Shown: piece by piece, positions 53,553 through 62,561 of the stretch
Position numbering within the stretch: the first letter of the stretch is position 1
How the letters are laid out: the number at the start of each line of letters is the position of its first letter
NCBI GenBank assembly: GCA_963704875.1
Contig: CAVPIA010000008.1
Span: 1,364,001 to 1,428,000 of the forward strand
Direction: 5' to 3'
Origin: CAMYOC01 sp963704875
GTDB taxonomy: Bacteria; Pseudomonadota; Gammaproteobacteria; Steroidobacterales; XN24
DNA length: 64,000 nt
Position numbers and translations under genes: made by a program
The notes under the pieces: generated by a model
What the model saw: the letters and a program-made list of their open reading frames with translations, nothing else
Database searches by the model: none
What the model was told of the DNA's origin: nothing

Positions 53553-54855
53553 TGGTGTCGCACCTCGGTTGGCGGCCGCCCGGGTGGTTGCTGGCGTGGT
53601 GGCGCACGGCCGGTCTCTGAGTGATGTGCTGGCACCGGCGCTGGCCGGCATTGATGATGCTCGAGACCGCTCGCTGGCGCAGGCTCTGATCTACGGTACG
53701 CTGCGTTTTCAGCCGCGACTCCAGCTCATTTTGGACGAGTTGCTGGACAAGCCACTCAAGACGCGGGAAGCCGACCTGAATGGTCTGCTGCTGGTGGGCC
53801 TGCATCAGATTTCAGGCATGAGTATTCCGGATCATGCTGCCGTGGCAGCAACTGTGGATACGGTGGCCGCGATCGGTCGTCAGCGGGCCAGAGGATTGGT
53901 CAACGCGATTCTGCGACGCTATTTGCGCGAGCGGGATGCGCTGGAAGCGACCGCTGACGCCAGCCCCCAGGGGCGTTTCAGTCATCCGCTCTGGCTGATC
54001 GATCAACTGCGAGCTGATTGGCCAGAGCACTGGCAAACGCTTCTTGAGCAGAACAACCAGCACCCGCCGATGTGGCTTCGGGTCAATGCCCGGCGCCAGT
54101 CGGCGGCCGCCTGGCTGGAGGCCCCCGGCGCGCCGGCCGCGGTGCCGTCACCGTGGCTGAGCGAGGCCTTGCAGCTGCAGCAGCCGGCGGATGTCGGCAT
54201 GCTGCCCGGATTCGAAGATGGGGTGGTATCGGTACAGGACGCGGGGGCGCAACTGGCGGCGCACCTGGTAGCACCATCGCCGGGGCAGCGGGTGCTCGAC
54301 GCCTGTGCGGCCCCCGGTGGCAAGACCTGTCATCTGCTTGAGCTGTGCCCGGATATCGAGCTCAGCGCGATAGATCTGGATCAGCAGCGGCTGGCCAGGG
54401 TCGCTCAAAATCTGGAACGGCTGTCGCTCAAGGCAACGCTGCTTGCGGCGGACGCCGCCAGACCAGACGACTGGTGGGATGGTCAGCCATACGATGCCAT
54501 CCTGCTTGATGCTCCGTGCACAGCCAGTGGAGTCATCCGCCGTCATCCTGACATCAAGCTGCTTCGGCGCCCGGCTGATCTGAACACGCTGGGGGCGCAG
54601 CAGGCGATGCTGCTTGATCGCCTGTGGCCATTGCTGGTTCCCGGTGGGCGGCTGGTCTATTGCACCTGCTCGGTATTCCGCGCCGAGGGACCGGGGCAGA
54701 TCGCTGCGTTCCTGAAGCGGACCGCGGACGCCAGCCTGGATCCCGAGTCCACCGCCACAGGCTGGGGTGTTGACGCCGGTCCGGGGCGCCAGATCATCAC
54801 CGGTGAGGCAGCCATGGACGGCTTCTATTATGCTTGCCTGAGAAAATCAGGCTGA
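53545..54855 (+). CDS. rsmB: 16S rRNA (cytosine-967-C5) methyltransferase
   Basis: A 436-residue SAM enzyme. An N-terminal NusB-like RNA-binding domain (about 1-140, ARVVAGVVAHGRSLSDVL) precedes the catalytic domain with VLDACAAPGGKTCHLLEL (motif I), LLDAPCTASGVIRRHPDIKL (motif IV with Cys) and VYCTCSVF (motif VI with the catalytic Cys). ATG 53545 overlaps the fmt stop (TGATGAG); an upstream frame to 53518 would overlap more of fmt. Confidence 0.94.
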   Translation: MSSGVAPRLAAARVVAGVVAHGRSLSDVLAPALAGIDDARDRSLAQALIYGTLRFQPRLQLILDELLDKPLKTREADLNGLLLVGLHQISGMSIPDHAAVAATVDTVAAIGRQRARGLVNAILRRYLRERDALEATADASPQGRFSHPLWLIDQLRADWPEHWQTLLEQNNQHPPMWLRVNARRQSAAAWLEAPGAPAAVPSPWLSEALQLQQPADVGMLPGFEDGVVSVQDAGAQLAAHLVAPSPGQRVLDACAAPGGKTCHLLELCPDIELSAIDLDQQRLARVAQNLERLSLKATLLAADAARPDDWWDGQPYDAILLDAPCTASGVIRRHPDIKLLRRPADLNTLGAQQAMLLDRLWPLLVPGGRLVYCTCSVFRAEGPGQIAAFLKRTADASLDPESTATGWGVDAGPGRQIITGEAAMDGFYYACLRKSG

Positions 54856-54858
54856 TTT

Positions 54859-55464
54859 ATGCGCGCGAATTTTGGACAAGCAGATACGCTAGGGAGCAGA
54901 CGCTGGGGCCGGCCGGGCGTCTGGTTGCTGGCCTGCGCTTTGCTGTGGAGCCCGTTGGTCCTGGCCGACAAAGATGGCGACATCGATGTCCGTTCGGCTT
55001 TCACCGAGGTCGTAGACGATGTCTATTATCTGAACGGCCGGGTCGAGCTTGCGCTGAGCGACGACGCGCTCAAGGCGCTGGAGAACGGTGTTGCGCTCAA
55101 CATCGAATTTCAGATCGAAGTGTCTCAGCGACGTCGGTATATCTGGGACAGCACGGTCGCGAGTCTGCGGCAGCGCTATGAGCTCGCATTCCATGCACTG
55201 ACTGGCCGTTTCGTGCTGGCCAACCGAAACAGCGGCGAGCGTGAATCCTTCAGCACACTCAGCGGCGCCCTGGCCCGGGTCGGTGTCATCGATGATCTGC
55301 CGATCATCGATGAGGCGCTACTCCAGGTCGACGCCCGTTATGACGGCAATCTGCGAGTTGAAATGGAAATCAAGCAAAAAGCGGGTCCGCTGCGCGTGTT
55401 GACTTTTTTTTGGGGCGACTGGCACGTGACCAGCGAGTGGTACCGATGGCCAATGCAACGCTAA
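54859..55464 (+). CDS. DUF4390 family exported protein
   Basis: A 201-residue protein with a signal peptide (VWLLACALLWSPLVLA) and the DUF4390 body (VYYLNGRVELALSDDALKAL; SQRRRYIWDSTVASL; LTFFWGDWHVTSEWY). It is encoded between rsmB and a NtrY-like kinase in many gammaproteobacteria, and overlaps the kinase start by 19 bp. The function is unknown; a periplasmic partner of the kinase is a reasonable guess. Confidence 0.88.
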   Translation: MRANFGQADTLGSRRWGRPGVWLLACALLWSPLVLADKDGDIDVRSAFTEVVDDVYYLNGRVELALSDDALKALENGVALNIEFQIEVSQRRRYIWDSTVASLRQRYELAFHALTGRFVLANRNSGERESFSTLSGALARVGVIDDLPIIDEALLQVDARYDGNLRVEMEIKQKAGPLRVLTFFWGDWHVTSEWYRWPMQR

Positions 55465-57677
55465 AGCGGGCAGGCATGGTCCTGCTTCTGGCCGCAGGCC
55501 TGTTGCTGTGGATCGGCGCGATGGTTTTGCTGGCAGTGGCTACCGAGGATGCGGACGAGTTCGGTCGTCTGTATGGCTGGCTGTTTCTGCTCAACGCGCT
55601 CGGTGTGCTGACCTTGCTGGTGCTGATCTTTGGCAACCTGGTTCAGCTGGTGCGCGAATATCGCAGTCATACGCCTGGCTCGCGGCTGAAATCAAAGATG
55701 GTCGGGACGTTTGTGTTGCTGGCAGTCGTACCTCTGATCATCGTCTATTACTTCTCGATCCAGTTCCTCAATCGCGGCATCGAGAGCTGGTTCAGCGTCG
55801 ATGTAGAGAAAGGGCTTTCCAACGCGCTGAACCTGAGCCGGGCAACGCTTGAAATTCAGATGCGCGACTATGCCCAGATCACCGACAGGATGGCCGAGCG
55901 CCTGCGCGGCCGTCCAAGCTCGTCGCTTGCCGGAGAGCTGGCGCGATTGCAGCAGGACAGCGGCGCAAGCGAGATCACTGTGGTCGGTCGCGACAATCGC
56001 GTGGTCGCCTCGATTTCGGAGCGCAATGATCTGGAGGTCCGCGCCACTCCGAATGATGAGATTCTGTTACAGATCCGGGCCAATAACAGTTACGTGAGCC
56101 TGGATCCGCTGGGCGAGGACGGTTATCGGATCCGCACCGCCGTCCGAATCCCCTCGACTAACCCTTTCGCCGAACAACATGTGTTGCTTGCGATTTTTCC
56201 AATATCTGAACGGATCAGTTCCCTGGCCGACGCAGTGCAGACTTCCTATGCCGAATATGGGGAATTGTCTTACATGCGGCGCTTGCTCAAGTACAGCCTG
56301 ACCCTGACCCTGACCATGGTGCTGCTGCTGTCGATGCTGGCCGCAGTCTGGGGTGCGTTCTTTTTCTCCCGTCGTCTGGTGGCGCCGATCCAGAATCTGA
56401 TCGCCGGCACCCGCGCTGTGGCTCATGGACACCTGGATACCCAATTGCCGCTGCCGGGCAGCGACGACATGGGTTTCCTGGTGCGTTCGTTCAACGACAT
56501 GACGCGGCGTTTGTCGGAGGCGCGGGAGATGGCCAGCAGCAGCCAGCTGGCAGTAGAGAACGAGCGCACCTATCTGTCCGTCATCCTCGGCCGACTCTCC
56601 ACTGGTGTTGTGTCGCTGGAGACGGACTGGCGTGTGCGAACCGCCAACGAAGCCGCCAGCGCTATCCTCGGCGTCGATTTGTCTGCAGTTATCGGCAGCC
56701 CCTTGCTCGAAGTGGCCCGGGGCAAGCCCTTGCTGGAACAGTTCGTCGATGCGGGGCGGCGCCACATCATGCTGGGTGAGACCGACTGGCGTGAGCAGAT
56801 CGTGTTGCGCGGCGAAGTCGGCCGCCGGGTACTGATGTGCGCCTGCTCGGCTCTGCCGTCCGATTCTGATCAACCGGCGGGTTACGTGATCGTGTTCGAT
56901 GACATCACCGCATTGATCCAGGCACAGCGTGACGCGGCCTGGGGCGAGGTCGCCCGCCGGCTCGCACACGAGATCAAGAACCCGCTGACACCGATCCAGT
57001 TGTCGGCAGAACGGATGCGGCGTCGATTCCTGGATCAGATGCAGGATCAGGACGCCGAAATACTGGAGCGGGCAACCCGCACGATTATCCAGCAGGTCGA
57101 AGGCATGAAGCAGATGGTCAATGCCTTCAGCGAGTACGCGCGTGCACCTGACATGAATCTGGCACGGACCGATCTGAATCGTCTGGTGACCGAAGTGGCC
57201 GAGCTGTATCGGGTACGGGAAATCCAGGCTGAGATGCATCTCGACCTGGAAGCCGAATTGCCCCATGTAGACGTGGACGGCGTTCGTATCCGGCAGATTT
57301 TGCACAACCTGATCCGCAACGGCCTTGAGGCATTGGAGCATCAGGAGGATGCCTGCCTGACGATCTCCACGCATCTGGTCAGAGCCGATGAGCACCCGGC
57401 GGTCTGTATTACTGTCCGCGACAATGGCCCCGGGTTCTCAGGCGAGGCGCTGGAACATGTGTTTGACCCCTATGTCACGACCAAGCCCAAGGGCACAGGT
57501 CTGGGCCTGGCCATCGTCAAGAAGCTGGTGGAAGAGCACGGGGGCCGCATCGAGGCGTCGAACGCCAGCGACGGCGGCGCCATGCTGAGTATCTTGCTGC
57601 CCACCGATGAAGAGGCGCGTGAAGCATTGTTGCGCAAGGAAACTGGACACCCCGATTACCGGAGAGAAAGAGCATGA
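55446..57677 (+). CDS. NtrY-like sensor histidine kinase
   Basis: A 743-residue membrane kinase. Three N-terminal membrane segments lie within 1-105, a periplasmic sensor domain at about 106-285, a fourth segment at 288-312, then HAMP (about 310-365), PAS (375-490), HisKA with phosphoacceptor His508 in RRLAHEIKNPLTPIQLSAER and an HATPase domain with DNGPGFSG and TKPKGTGLGLAIVKKLVEEH. Start ATG 55446 lies inside the DUF4390 gene. It overlaps the response-regulator start by four bases (ATGA), so the pair is translationally coupled. The signal is unknown. Confidence 0.92.
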   Translation: MANATLKRAGMVLLLAAGLLLWIGAMVLLAVATEDADEFGRLYGWLFLLNALGVLTLLVLIFGNLVQLVREYRSHTPGSRLKSKMVGTFVLLAVVPLIIVYYFSIQFLNRGIESWFSVDVEKGLSNALNLSRATLEIQMRDYAQITDRMAERLRGRPSSSLAGELARLQQDSGASEITVVGRDNRVVASISERNDLEVRATPNDEILLQIRANNSYVSLDPLGEDGYRIRTAVRIPSTNPFAEQHVLLAIFPISERISSLADAVQTSYAEYGELSYMRRLLKYSLTLTLTMVLLLSMLAAVWGAFFFSRRLVAPIQNLIAGTRAVAHGHLDTQLPLPGSDDMGFLVRSFNDMTRRLSEAREMASSSQLAVENERTYLSVILGRLSTGVVSLETDWRVRTANEAASAILGVDLSAVIGSPLLEVARGKPLLEQFVDAGRRHIMLGETDWREQIVLRGEVGRRVLMCACSALPSDSDQPAGYVIVFDDITALIQAQRDAAWGEVARRLAHEIKNPLTPIQLSAERMRRRFLDQMQDQDAEILERATRTIIQQVEGMKQMVNAFSEYARAPDMNLARTDLNRLVTEVAELYRVREIQAEMHLDLEAELPHVDVDGVRIRQILHNLIRNGLEALEHQEDACLTISTHLVRADEHPAVCITVRDNGPGFSGEALEHVFDPYVTTKPKGTGLGLAIVKKLVEEHGGRIEASNASDGGAMLSILLPTDEEAREALLRKETGHPDYRRERA

Positions 57678-59044
57678 GTAACGCGCGCATCCTCGTTGTT
57701 GACGACGAGTCGGATATCCGCAGCCTGCTGGAAGAGATCCTGACCGAAGAAGGTTATGAGATCGCGGTAGCTGCTGATGCCGCGGAAGCTCGCGCACGGC
57801 GCGAAGAGCAGGCGCCGGACCTGGTCTTGCTGGACATCTGGATGCCCGATACCGACGGCATCACCTTGCTGCGGGAGTGGTCCGAGGATCCGGCGCGAAG
57901 CGCCTGCCCGGTGGTGATGATGTCAGGTCATGGCACGGTTGAGACCGCTGTCGAAGCGACCCGGCTCGGTGCTTTCGACTTCATCGAGAAGCCTGTTTCT
58001 CTGGCCAATCTGCTACGGGTCGTGGATCGGGCGCTTGAGTCCGGCAGGACGCAATTGAAGATTGGCGCCCGCAAACTGGTGCCGCCGATGCTCGCACCGC
58101 TCGGAAAGAGTCCGGCGATGCGCAGTTTGCGAGAGCAGGTTGAGCGGGTTGCGCTGCATGATACTGCGGTGCTGCTGCAGGGGGAGCCGGGCACCGGCCG
58201 TGAGATGTTCGCCCGCTATCTGCACTCGCGAAGCGCCCGCGCCGACCTGCCGTTCGTCACATTGATCGCTGCTTCGCTGGTCGATGAAGATGCCTCACGA
58301 CAGTTGTTCGGGATCGAAAATGAACACGAGGTCCATCCGGGTGTATTTGACGAGGTCGGTAATGGCACGTTGTTTATCAATGAGGTCGGTGACTTGCCGC
58401 CGGCAGGCCAGAAGGCTCTGCTCGGTACGCTCGAGGCCGGCAGCTATACCCGGGTTGGCGGAACCAGCGCAAGGTCACTGAACTTCAGGATACTGAGCTC
58501 TGCAGCACCCGGCTTTGATAAGGTCGCGCCAAAGGCCTTCCGCCGGGATTTGCTGTCGCAGATTGCCGTGGTCACGCTGCGCATTCCGCCGCTGCGGGAG
58601 TATTCGGAGGATGTACCTGAGCTGCTGCGATATTACGTCGACAAGCTGGTCGAGGGTGAGCAGCTGCCGTTTCGTCGGTTTAGCGTGGCGGCGCAGAATC
58701 GGCTGCGGCACTACCCCTGGCCGGGCAATGTGCGTGATCTCAAGAACCTGGTTCACCGCTTGTTAATTCTCGGTGGCGGCGAGGAGATAAGCTTGCCCGA
58801 GATTGAAGATCTGATCGCCGCAGAAACGGTCACCAGCGAGCCGCTGGTCAAACAGGATTTGCTGGCGCTTCCGCTACGCGAAGCGCGGGAGCATTTTGAA
58901 CGGGCCTATCTGCAGCAACAGCTGATTTTCTGCGAAGGCAAGGTCGGCAGCCTGGCCAAGCGGGTGGGCATGGAGCGCACCCATCTTTACCGCAAGCTGA
59001 GGTCGCTAGGGATCGACTTCCGGCAGTCCGCAAGCGAGGATTGA
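57674..59044 (+). CDS. NtrX-like response regulator with degenerate sigma-54 activator domain
   Basis: A 456-residue protein: receiver domain with phosphoacceptor Asp54 (LLDIWMPDTDG), AAA+ domain (about 145-375) and Fis-type helix-turn-helix (about 405-450). The AAA+ core is altered. The Walker A Lys is Arg (GEPGTGRE, 170-177), Walker B Asp is Asn (FINEVGD, N236) and the GAFTGA loop that contacts sigma-54 is absent between LFGIENE and GVFDEVG. It therefore probably does not hydrolyse ATP for sigma-54 and acts as a DNA-binding repressor or activator of sigma-70 promoters. Cognate kinase is the NtrY-like gene upstream. Confidence 0.9.
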   Translation: MSNARILVVDDESDIRSLLEEILTEEGYEIAVAADAAEARARREEQAPDLVLLDIWMPDTDGITLLREWSEDPARSACPVVMMSGHGTVETAVEATRLGAFDFIEKPVSLANLLRVVDRALESGRTQLKIGARKLVPPMLAPLGKSPAMRSLREQVERVALHDTAVLLQGEPGTGREMFARYLHSRSARADLPFVTLIAASLVDEDASRQLFGIENEHEVHPGVFDEVGNGTLFINEVGDLPPAGQKALLGTLEAGSYTRVGGTSARSLNFRILSSAAPGFDKVAPKAFRRDLLSQIAVVTLRIPPLREYSEDVPELLRYYVDKLVEGEQLPFRRFSVAAQNRLRHYPWPGNVRDLKNLVHRLLILGGGEEISLPEIEDLIAAETVTSEPLVKQDLLALPLREAREHFERAYLQQQLIFCEGKVGSLAKRVGMERTHLYRKLRSLGIDFRQSASED

Positions 59045-59049
59045 GCCGG

Positions 59050-60159
59050 CTATCGCGGCTGGAAGCTGCCGTCCTCACCGAATCCGGGCGCCGAAGCAGG
59101 GAAATTGCTCAGGCTTAGCGCCTCGATAACCTGCGCGGCCTCCTGTGCCGGATCGACCACCGGGCCGGCCGGTCGGCGCTGACGGAAAGATTGAATCCGG
59201 CCTGAGATCAGGCTGCCGTCGGCGGCAAGTTCCACCATCAACAGCGGTGCCAGCCCGTTGTCTCCGGTGACCCGGATACCGTAATAGGTGGCAAAGTTAC
59301 CCAGGCTGTACGCGATCAGGCGCCCCTGGAAAATCTCCATCCCGCGAGGGACATGGGGTCCATGACCGATCACCAGATCGGCACCGGCGGTTACCGCACC
59401 GCGTGCGAACGCGGCCACGTCGCCCCGGTTCTCGCCGCGATAAAATTCCTCTGCAAACGGAACCCGGCTCACATCTCCGGCCTCTCCGCCGGCATGCATC
59501 GATACGATGACGATATCGTGGTTTGACGCCAGACCGGCGATCCGCTGTTGCGCATCCTCAGGCGACAGCAGATCATGCGCGCCCTTGAACGGCGCGAACG
59601 CGATCATTGCCACCCGCAAACCGTCTACGCGCCACGAGGCGACGTCTCCTTCTCGTCCGGAATGCCTGATGCCATGGTCCTGGAGGGCAGACATGCTTGC
59701 GTCGCGGCCCTCTTCGCCAAAGTCGCGGGCGTGATTGTTGGCCAGGCTCATCACAGTGAAACCGGCATCCGCAAGGTGACCGGCATATCGGGTCGGTGAG
59801 CGGAACAGATAGCATGCGCCCGGATCAGAGCAGGTCTTGGCCGGCTCGCCACCGTCAAGCAATACGCCTTCGAGATTGCCGAAAGCCACGTCTGCCGAAC
59901 GCAATATGGGCGCCGCCGGACCCAGCAGGGAGGCGCCGTCGTCATCGGCCAGGCGGTTCTGCGGGAAATCCGTACCCAGCATGATGTCGCCGACCGCTGC
60001 GACCGATAATGTCGGTGGCTGAGGTTGAGGCTGCGGTGGCGGGGACGCTGGCGGTAGAGCCAGTGGCGATGCTCTTTGGGCAATAGCCGGGCCGGCTGCA
60101 GCAAGTAGCAGCACGAGCAGCCAGGCGCAGCGGACCGGCGTTTGCCGCCAGCGGGTCAT
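59050..60159 (-). CDS. CapA-family metallophosphatase-like protein
   Basis: A 369-residue exported protein. A signal peptide (AWLLVLLLAAAGPAIA) and a Pro/Gln-rich linker (about 35-52) precede a CapA domain: AAVGDIMLGTDF, FGNLEGVL, MSLANNHARDFG, VIVSMHAGGE and LVIGHGPHVPRGMEIF, whose Asp, Asn and His residues form the two-metal calcineurin-like site. CapA proteins take part in poly-gamma-glutamate or other polymer production; no cap operon is present. Start overlaps the SPOR gene stop by four bases. Confidence 0.85.
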   Translation of the reverse strand: MTRWRQTPVRCAWLLVLLLAAAGPAIAQRASPLALPPASPPPQPQPQPPTLSVAAVGDIMLGTDFPQNRLADDDGASLLGPAAPILRSADVAFGNLEGVLLDGGEPAKTCSDPGACYLFRSPTRYAGHLADAGFTVMSLANNHARDFGEEGRDASMSALQDHGIRHSGREGDVASWRVDGLRVAMIAFAPFKGAHDLLSPEDAQQRIAGLASNHDIVIVSMHAGGEAGDVSRVPFAEEFYRGENRGDVAAFARGAVTAGADLVIGHGPHVPRGMEIFQGRLIAYSLGNFATYYGIRVTGDNGLAPLLMVELAADGSLISGRIQSFRQRRPAGPVVDPAQEAAQVIEALSLSNFPASAPGFGEDGSFQPR

Positions 60160-60713
60160 TGGGCGGGTGCCTTGGCGCGCAATGCCAGGTATTCGATGTT
60201 GGCTCCGCCTAATAATCCCTGCATGCGTCGCAGCTCGGCGGGGTCGCTGACCGGTCCGATCTGCACCCGAAAATGATCACGCTCATTGACTGTGACCTTG
60301 CGAATATCCGAAGACAATCCCAGTAGCGCAAGACTGGCCTTGCGCCGGTCAGCATCTTCGAACTTGCGGAACGATCCGGCCTGTAAATAGTAGGTTCCGG
60401 CTGCCATTTCCTTTGCGCCCTGGGCGGTATCTTTGCCAGACACGCTCGCGGCAGGCACCACGACCTCATAGTCCGGCAGGATTTCGTAGAAGTCGAATAC
60501 CGGTCCGCTCTCTTCCGGTTCCGGCGGCACCGCTGTCGCAGAAACCGGCGCACGGCGCGGCGGATCTTCAGGCGAGACGTCGCGGCTGTGAAACAGATGA
60601 ACCAGCAAGGCCACCGCGAGACCCAATGCAAGCCCCGAGAGAAACCCGCCCTGATTTTTCTTGCGGGCGCTTGAGCGGCTGCTGCGCTTGCGGTGCTTGT
60701 AATCCCTCGCCAT
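60156..60713 (-). CDS. SPOR-domain membrane protein
   Basis: A 185-residue bitopic protein with a basic cytoplasmic N-terminus, one membrane helix (about 24-40, FLSGLALGLAVALLVHLF), a Pro/Glu-rich linker and a C-terminal SPOR domain (YYLQAGSFRKFEDADRRKA; FRVQIGPVSDPAELRRM) that binds denuded septal peptidoglycan. It is FtsN-like in topology, and lies directly after argS as in many gammaproteobacteria. Confidence 0.88.
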   Translation of the reverse strand: MARDYKHRKRSSRSSARKKNQGGFLSGLALGLAVALLVHLFHSRDVSPEDPPRRAPVSATAVPPEPEESGPVFDFYEILPDYEVVVPAASVSGKDTAQGAKEMAAGTYYLQAGSFRKFEDADRRKASLALLGLSSDIRKVTVNERDHFRVQIGPVSDPAELRRMQGLLGGANIEYLALRAKAPAQ

Positions 60714-60721
60714 CGGGTGTT

Positions 60722-62476
60722 CTACATGCTCTCGGGTGCAGACACGCCGACCACGGACAGGCCATTGCGCAGCACCTGCCGCGCGGCATCGATCAACATC
60801 AGGCGCGCATCGCGCAGGCGGATGTCGTCAACCAGAAACGTATGCGCGTTGTAATAAGTATGGAATTCATTGGCCAGTTCGCGCAGATAGTTGACGACCG
60901 TCTGCGGAGCGCGATTGGTGGTCGCGAGTTCGATGACTTCCGGATACCGGCTCAGCGCGCGCATCAGGCTTTGTTCGTGTTCTTCCTGCAGCTGATCAAG
61001 CGCCGCGATGCCAGCGCGCCGATCGCATTCTCCGCCGCTCTCGTCGAGTTGGCGGAACACGCTGCAAATTCGCGCGTGGGCATACTGGATGTAGTAGACC
61101 GGATTTTCGTTGCTGCGTGACTTGGCCAGCTCGAGGTCAAAATCCAGATGCTGATCATTCGAGCGCATCACATAAAACAGCCGGGCGGCGTCATTGCCCA
61201 CTTCCTCACGCAGCTCACGCAAGGTGACAAATTCGCCGGAGCGGGTCGACATCTGTACCTTCTCGCCGCCGCGGTAGAGCACAGCAAACTGTACCAGTCG
61301 AACCTCCAGAGACTCCGGCGGTTCGCCCATCGCGCTCAGTCCGGCCCGGACCCTGGCCACATAGCCATGGTGATCCGCTCCGAGAATGTCGAGCAGCTCA
61401 GTAAATCCGCGTTGCCGCTTGCCAAGATGATAGGCAATGTCGGAGGCAATATAGGTCGTCTGCCCATTCTCCCGCACCACGACACGGTCTTTTTCATCGC
61501 CCAGCTCTGTGGCCCGGAACCAGAGGGCTCCGTCCTTCTCATAAGCGAGCTGTTCGGTTTTAAGCCTGTCGATTGCGGTGTTGACCAGTCCCGAGTCGGT
61601 CAGGCTGCGCTCCGAAAACCACTCATCCATGGACACGCCGAACTCCTCGAGATCGTTGCGGATGTCGGCCAGTATGCGGGTCAGGCCCGCATCCAGAACG
61701 CTGCGGTAATCTTCTCCCAACAGCCGGCGCATATTGCTTACCAGCACATCGATGTGTGCTTCCTTGTCGCCTTCAGGGGCATCGGCCGGCACATCGGCCA
61801 ACACCGCGGTCGCGGGCTGGTTCAGCCGGTCGCCTTTGGTCTCACGCAGGGATGCGGCGATCTCGCGGATGTAGCTGCCGCGATAGCCGTTGCTCGGAAA
61901 GGCGAGGGTCTCACCGCCCATTTCCAGATAGCGCAGCCAGATGCTGGCCGCGAGGATATCCATCTGCCGGCCCGCGTCATTTACATAGTATTCGCGATGC
62001 ACCTTGTAACCGCTGACATGCAGCAGGTTCGCAACGCTGTCGCCATAGGCCGCCCCGCGGCCATGCCCGACATGTAGTGGCCCGGTGGGATTGGCCGACA
62101 CGAACTCCACGATCACCGAGCGGCCGGCACCACTTTCGTTGCGTCCGTAGTCCGGGCCCCGCGCGTGGATCGCTTCGATCTCCTGCTGGAAGGCTCTCGG
62201 AGTCAGTTGAAAATTTATAAACCCCGGTCCGGCGATCGTTGTGGCGCTGACCAGATCAGAATCGGGTAACGCGGCCACAATCATTGCGGCGATATCACGC
62301 GGACTCCTGCCCGCGGCCTTTGCCAGCGTCATCGCCACATTGCAGGCGAAGTCACCATGTTTCGGGTCTCGGGTGCGTTCGATCCGTGGTTGATTCTCCG
62401 CCGCCTCTGCCGGCAGTGAGTTGCCCGCGAGCGACTGCAAAGCCCGCACAACCAGGGATTCGATCTGGGTTTTCAC
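60722..62476 (-). CDS. argS: Arginyl-tRNA synthetase
   Basis: A 584-residue class I synthetase. HIGH motif is in PTGPLHVGHGRGAAYGD, the KMSKS-equivalent is KVQMSTRSGEF, and the C-terminal anticodon-binding domain ends VLRNGLSVVGVSAPESM. Add1 domain at about 1-100. Length is normal. It is 9 bp from the SPOR gene downstream and 86 bp from priA upstream on the same strand. Confidence 0.95.
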   Translation of the reverse strand: MKTQIESLVVRALQSLAGNSLPAEAAENQPRIERTRDPKHGDFACNVAMTLAKAAGRSPRDIAAMIVAALPDSDLVSATTIAGPGFINFQLTPRAFQQEIEAIHARGPDYGRNESGAGRSVIVEFVSANPTGPLHVGHGRGAAYGDSVANLLHVSGYKVHREYYVNDAGRQMDILAASIWLRYLEMGGETLAFPSNGYRGSYIREIAASLRETKGDRLNQPATAVLADVPADAPEGDKEAHIDVLVSNMRRLLGEDYRSVLDAGLTRILADIRNDLEEFGVSMDEWFSERSLTDSGLVNTAIDRLKTEQLAYEKDGALWFRATELGDEKDRVVVRENGQTTYIASDIAYHLGKRQRGFTELLDILGADHHGYVARVRAGLSAMGEPPESLEVRLVQFAVLYRGGEKVQMSTRSGEFVTLRELREEVGNDAARLFYVMRSNDQHLDFDLELAKSRSNENPVYYIQYAHARICSVFRQLDESGGECDRRAGIAALDQLQEEHEQSLMRALSRYPEVIELATTNRAPQTVVNYLRELANEFHTYYNAHTFLVDDIRLRDARLMLIDAARQVLRNGLSVVGVSAPESM

Positions 62477-62561
62477 CGGATTCCTCGCTCGGGATTCCTC
62501 GATGGATCAGGCCGCGCATTCTACAGTGGCCCGGCCAGGGAAAGAAACGCCGAAGCCGCCG

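Noticed and set aside
56067..57395. Long minus-strand open frame (442 codons)
   Set aside because: It is antisense to the NtrY-like kinase, whose domains are fully conserved, and it shows no recognisable protein features.
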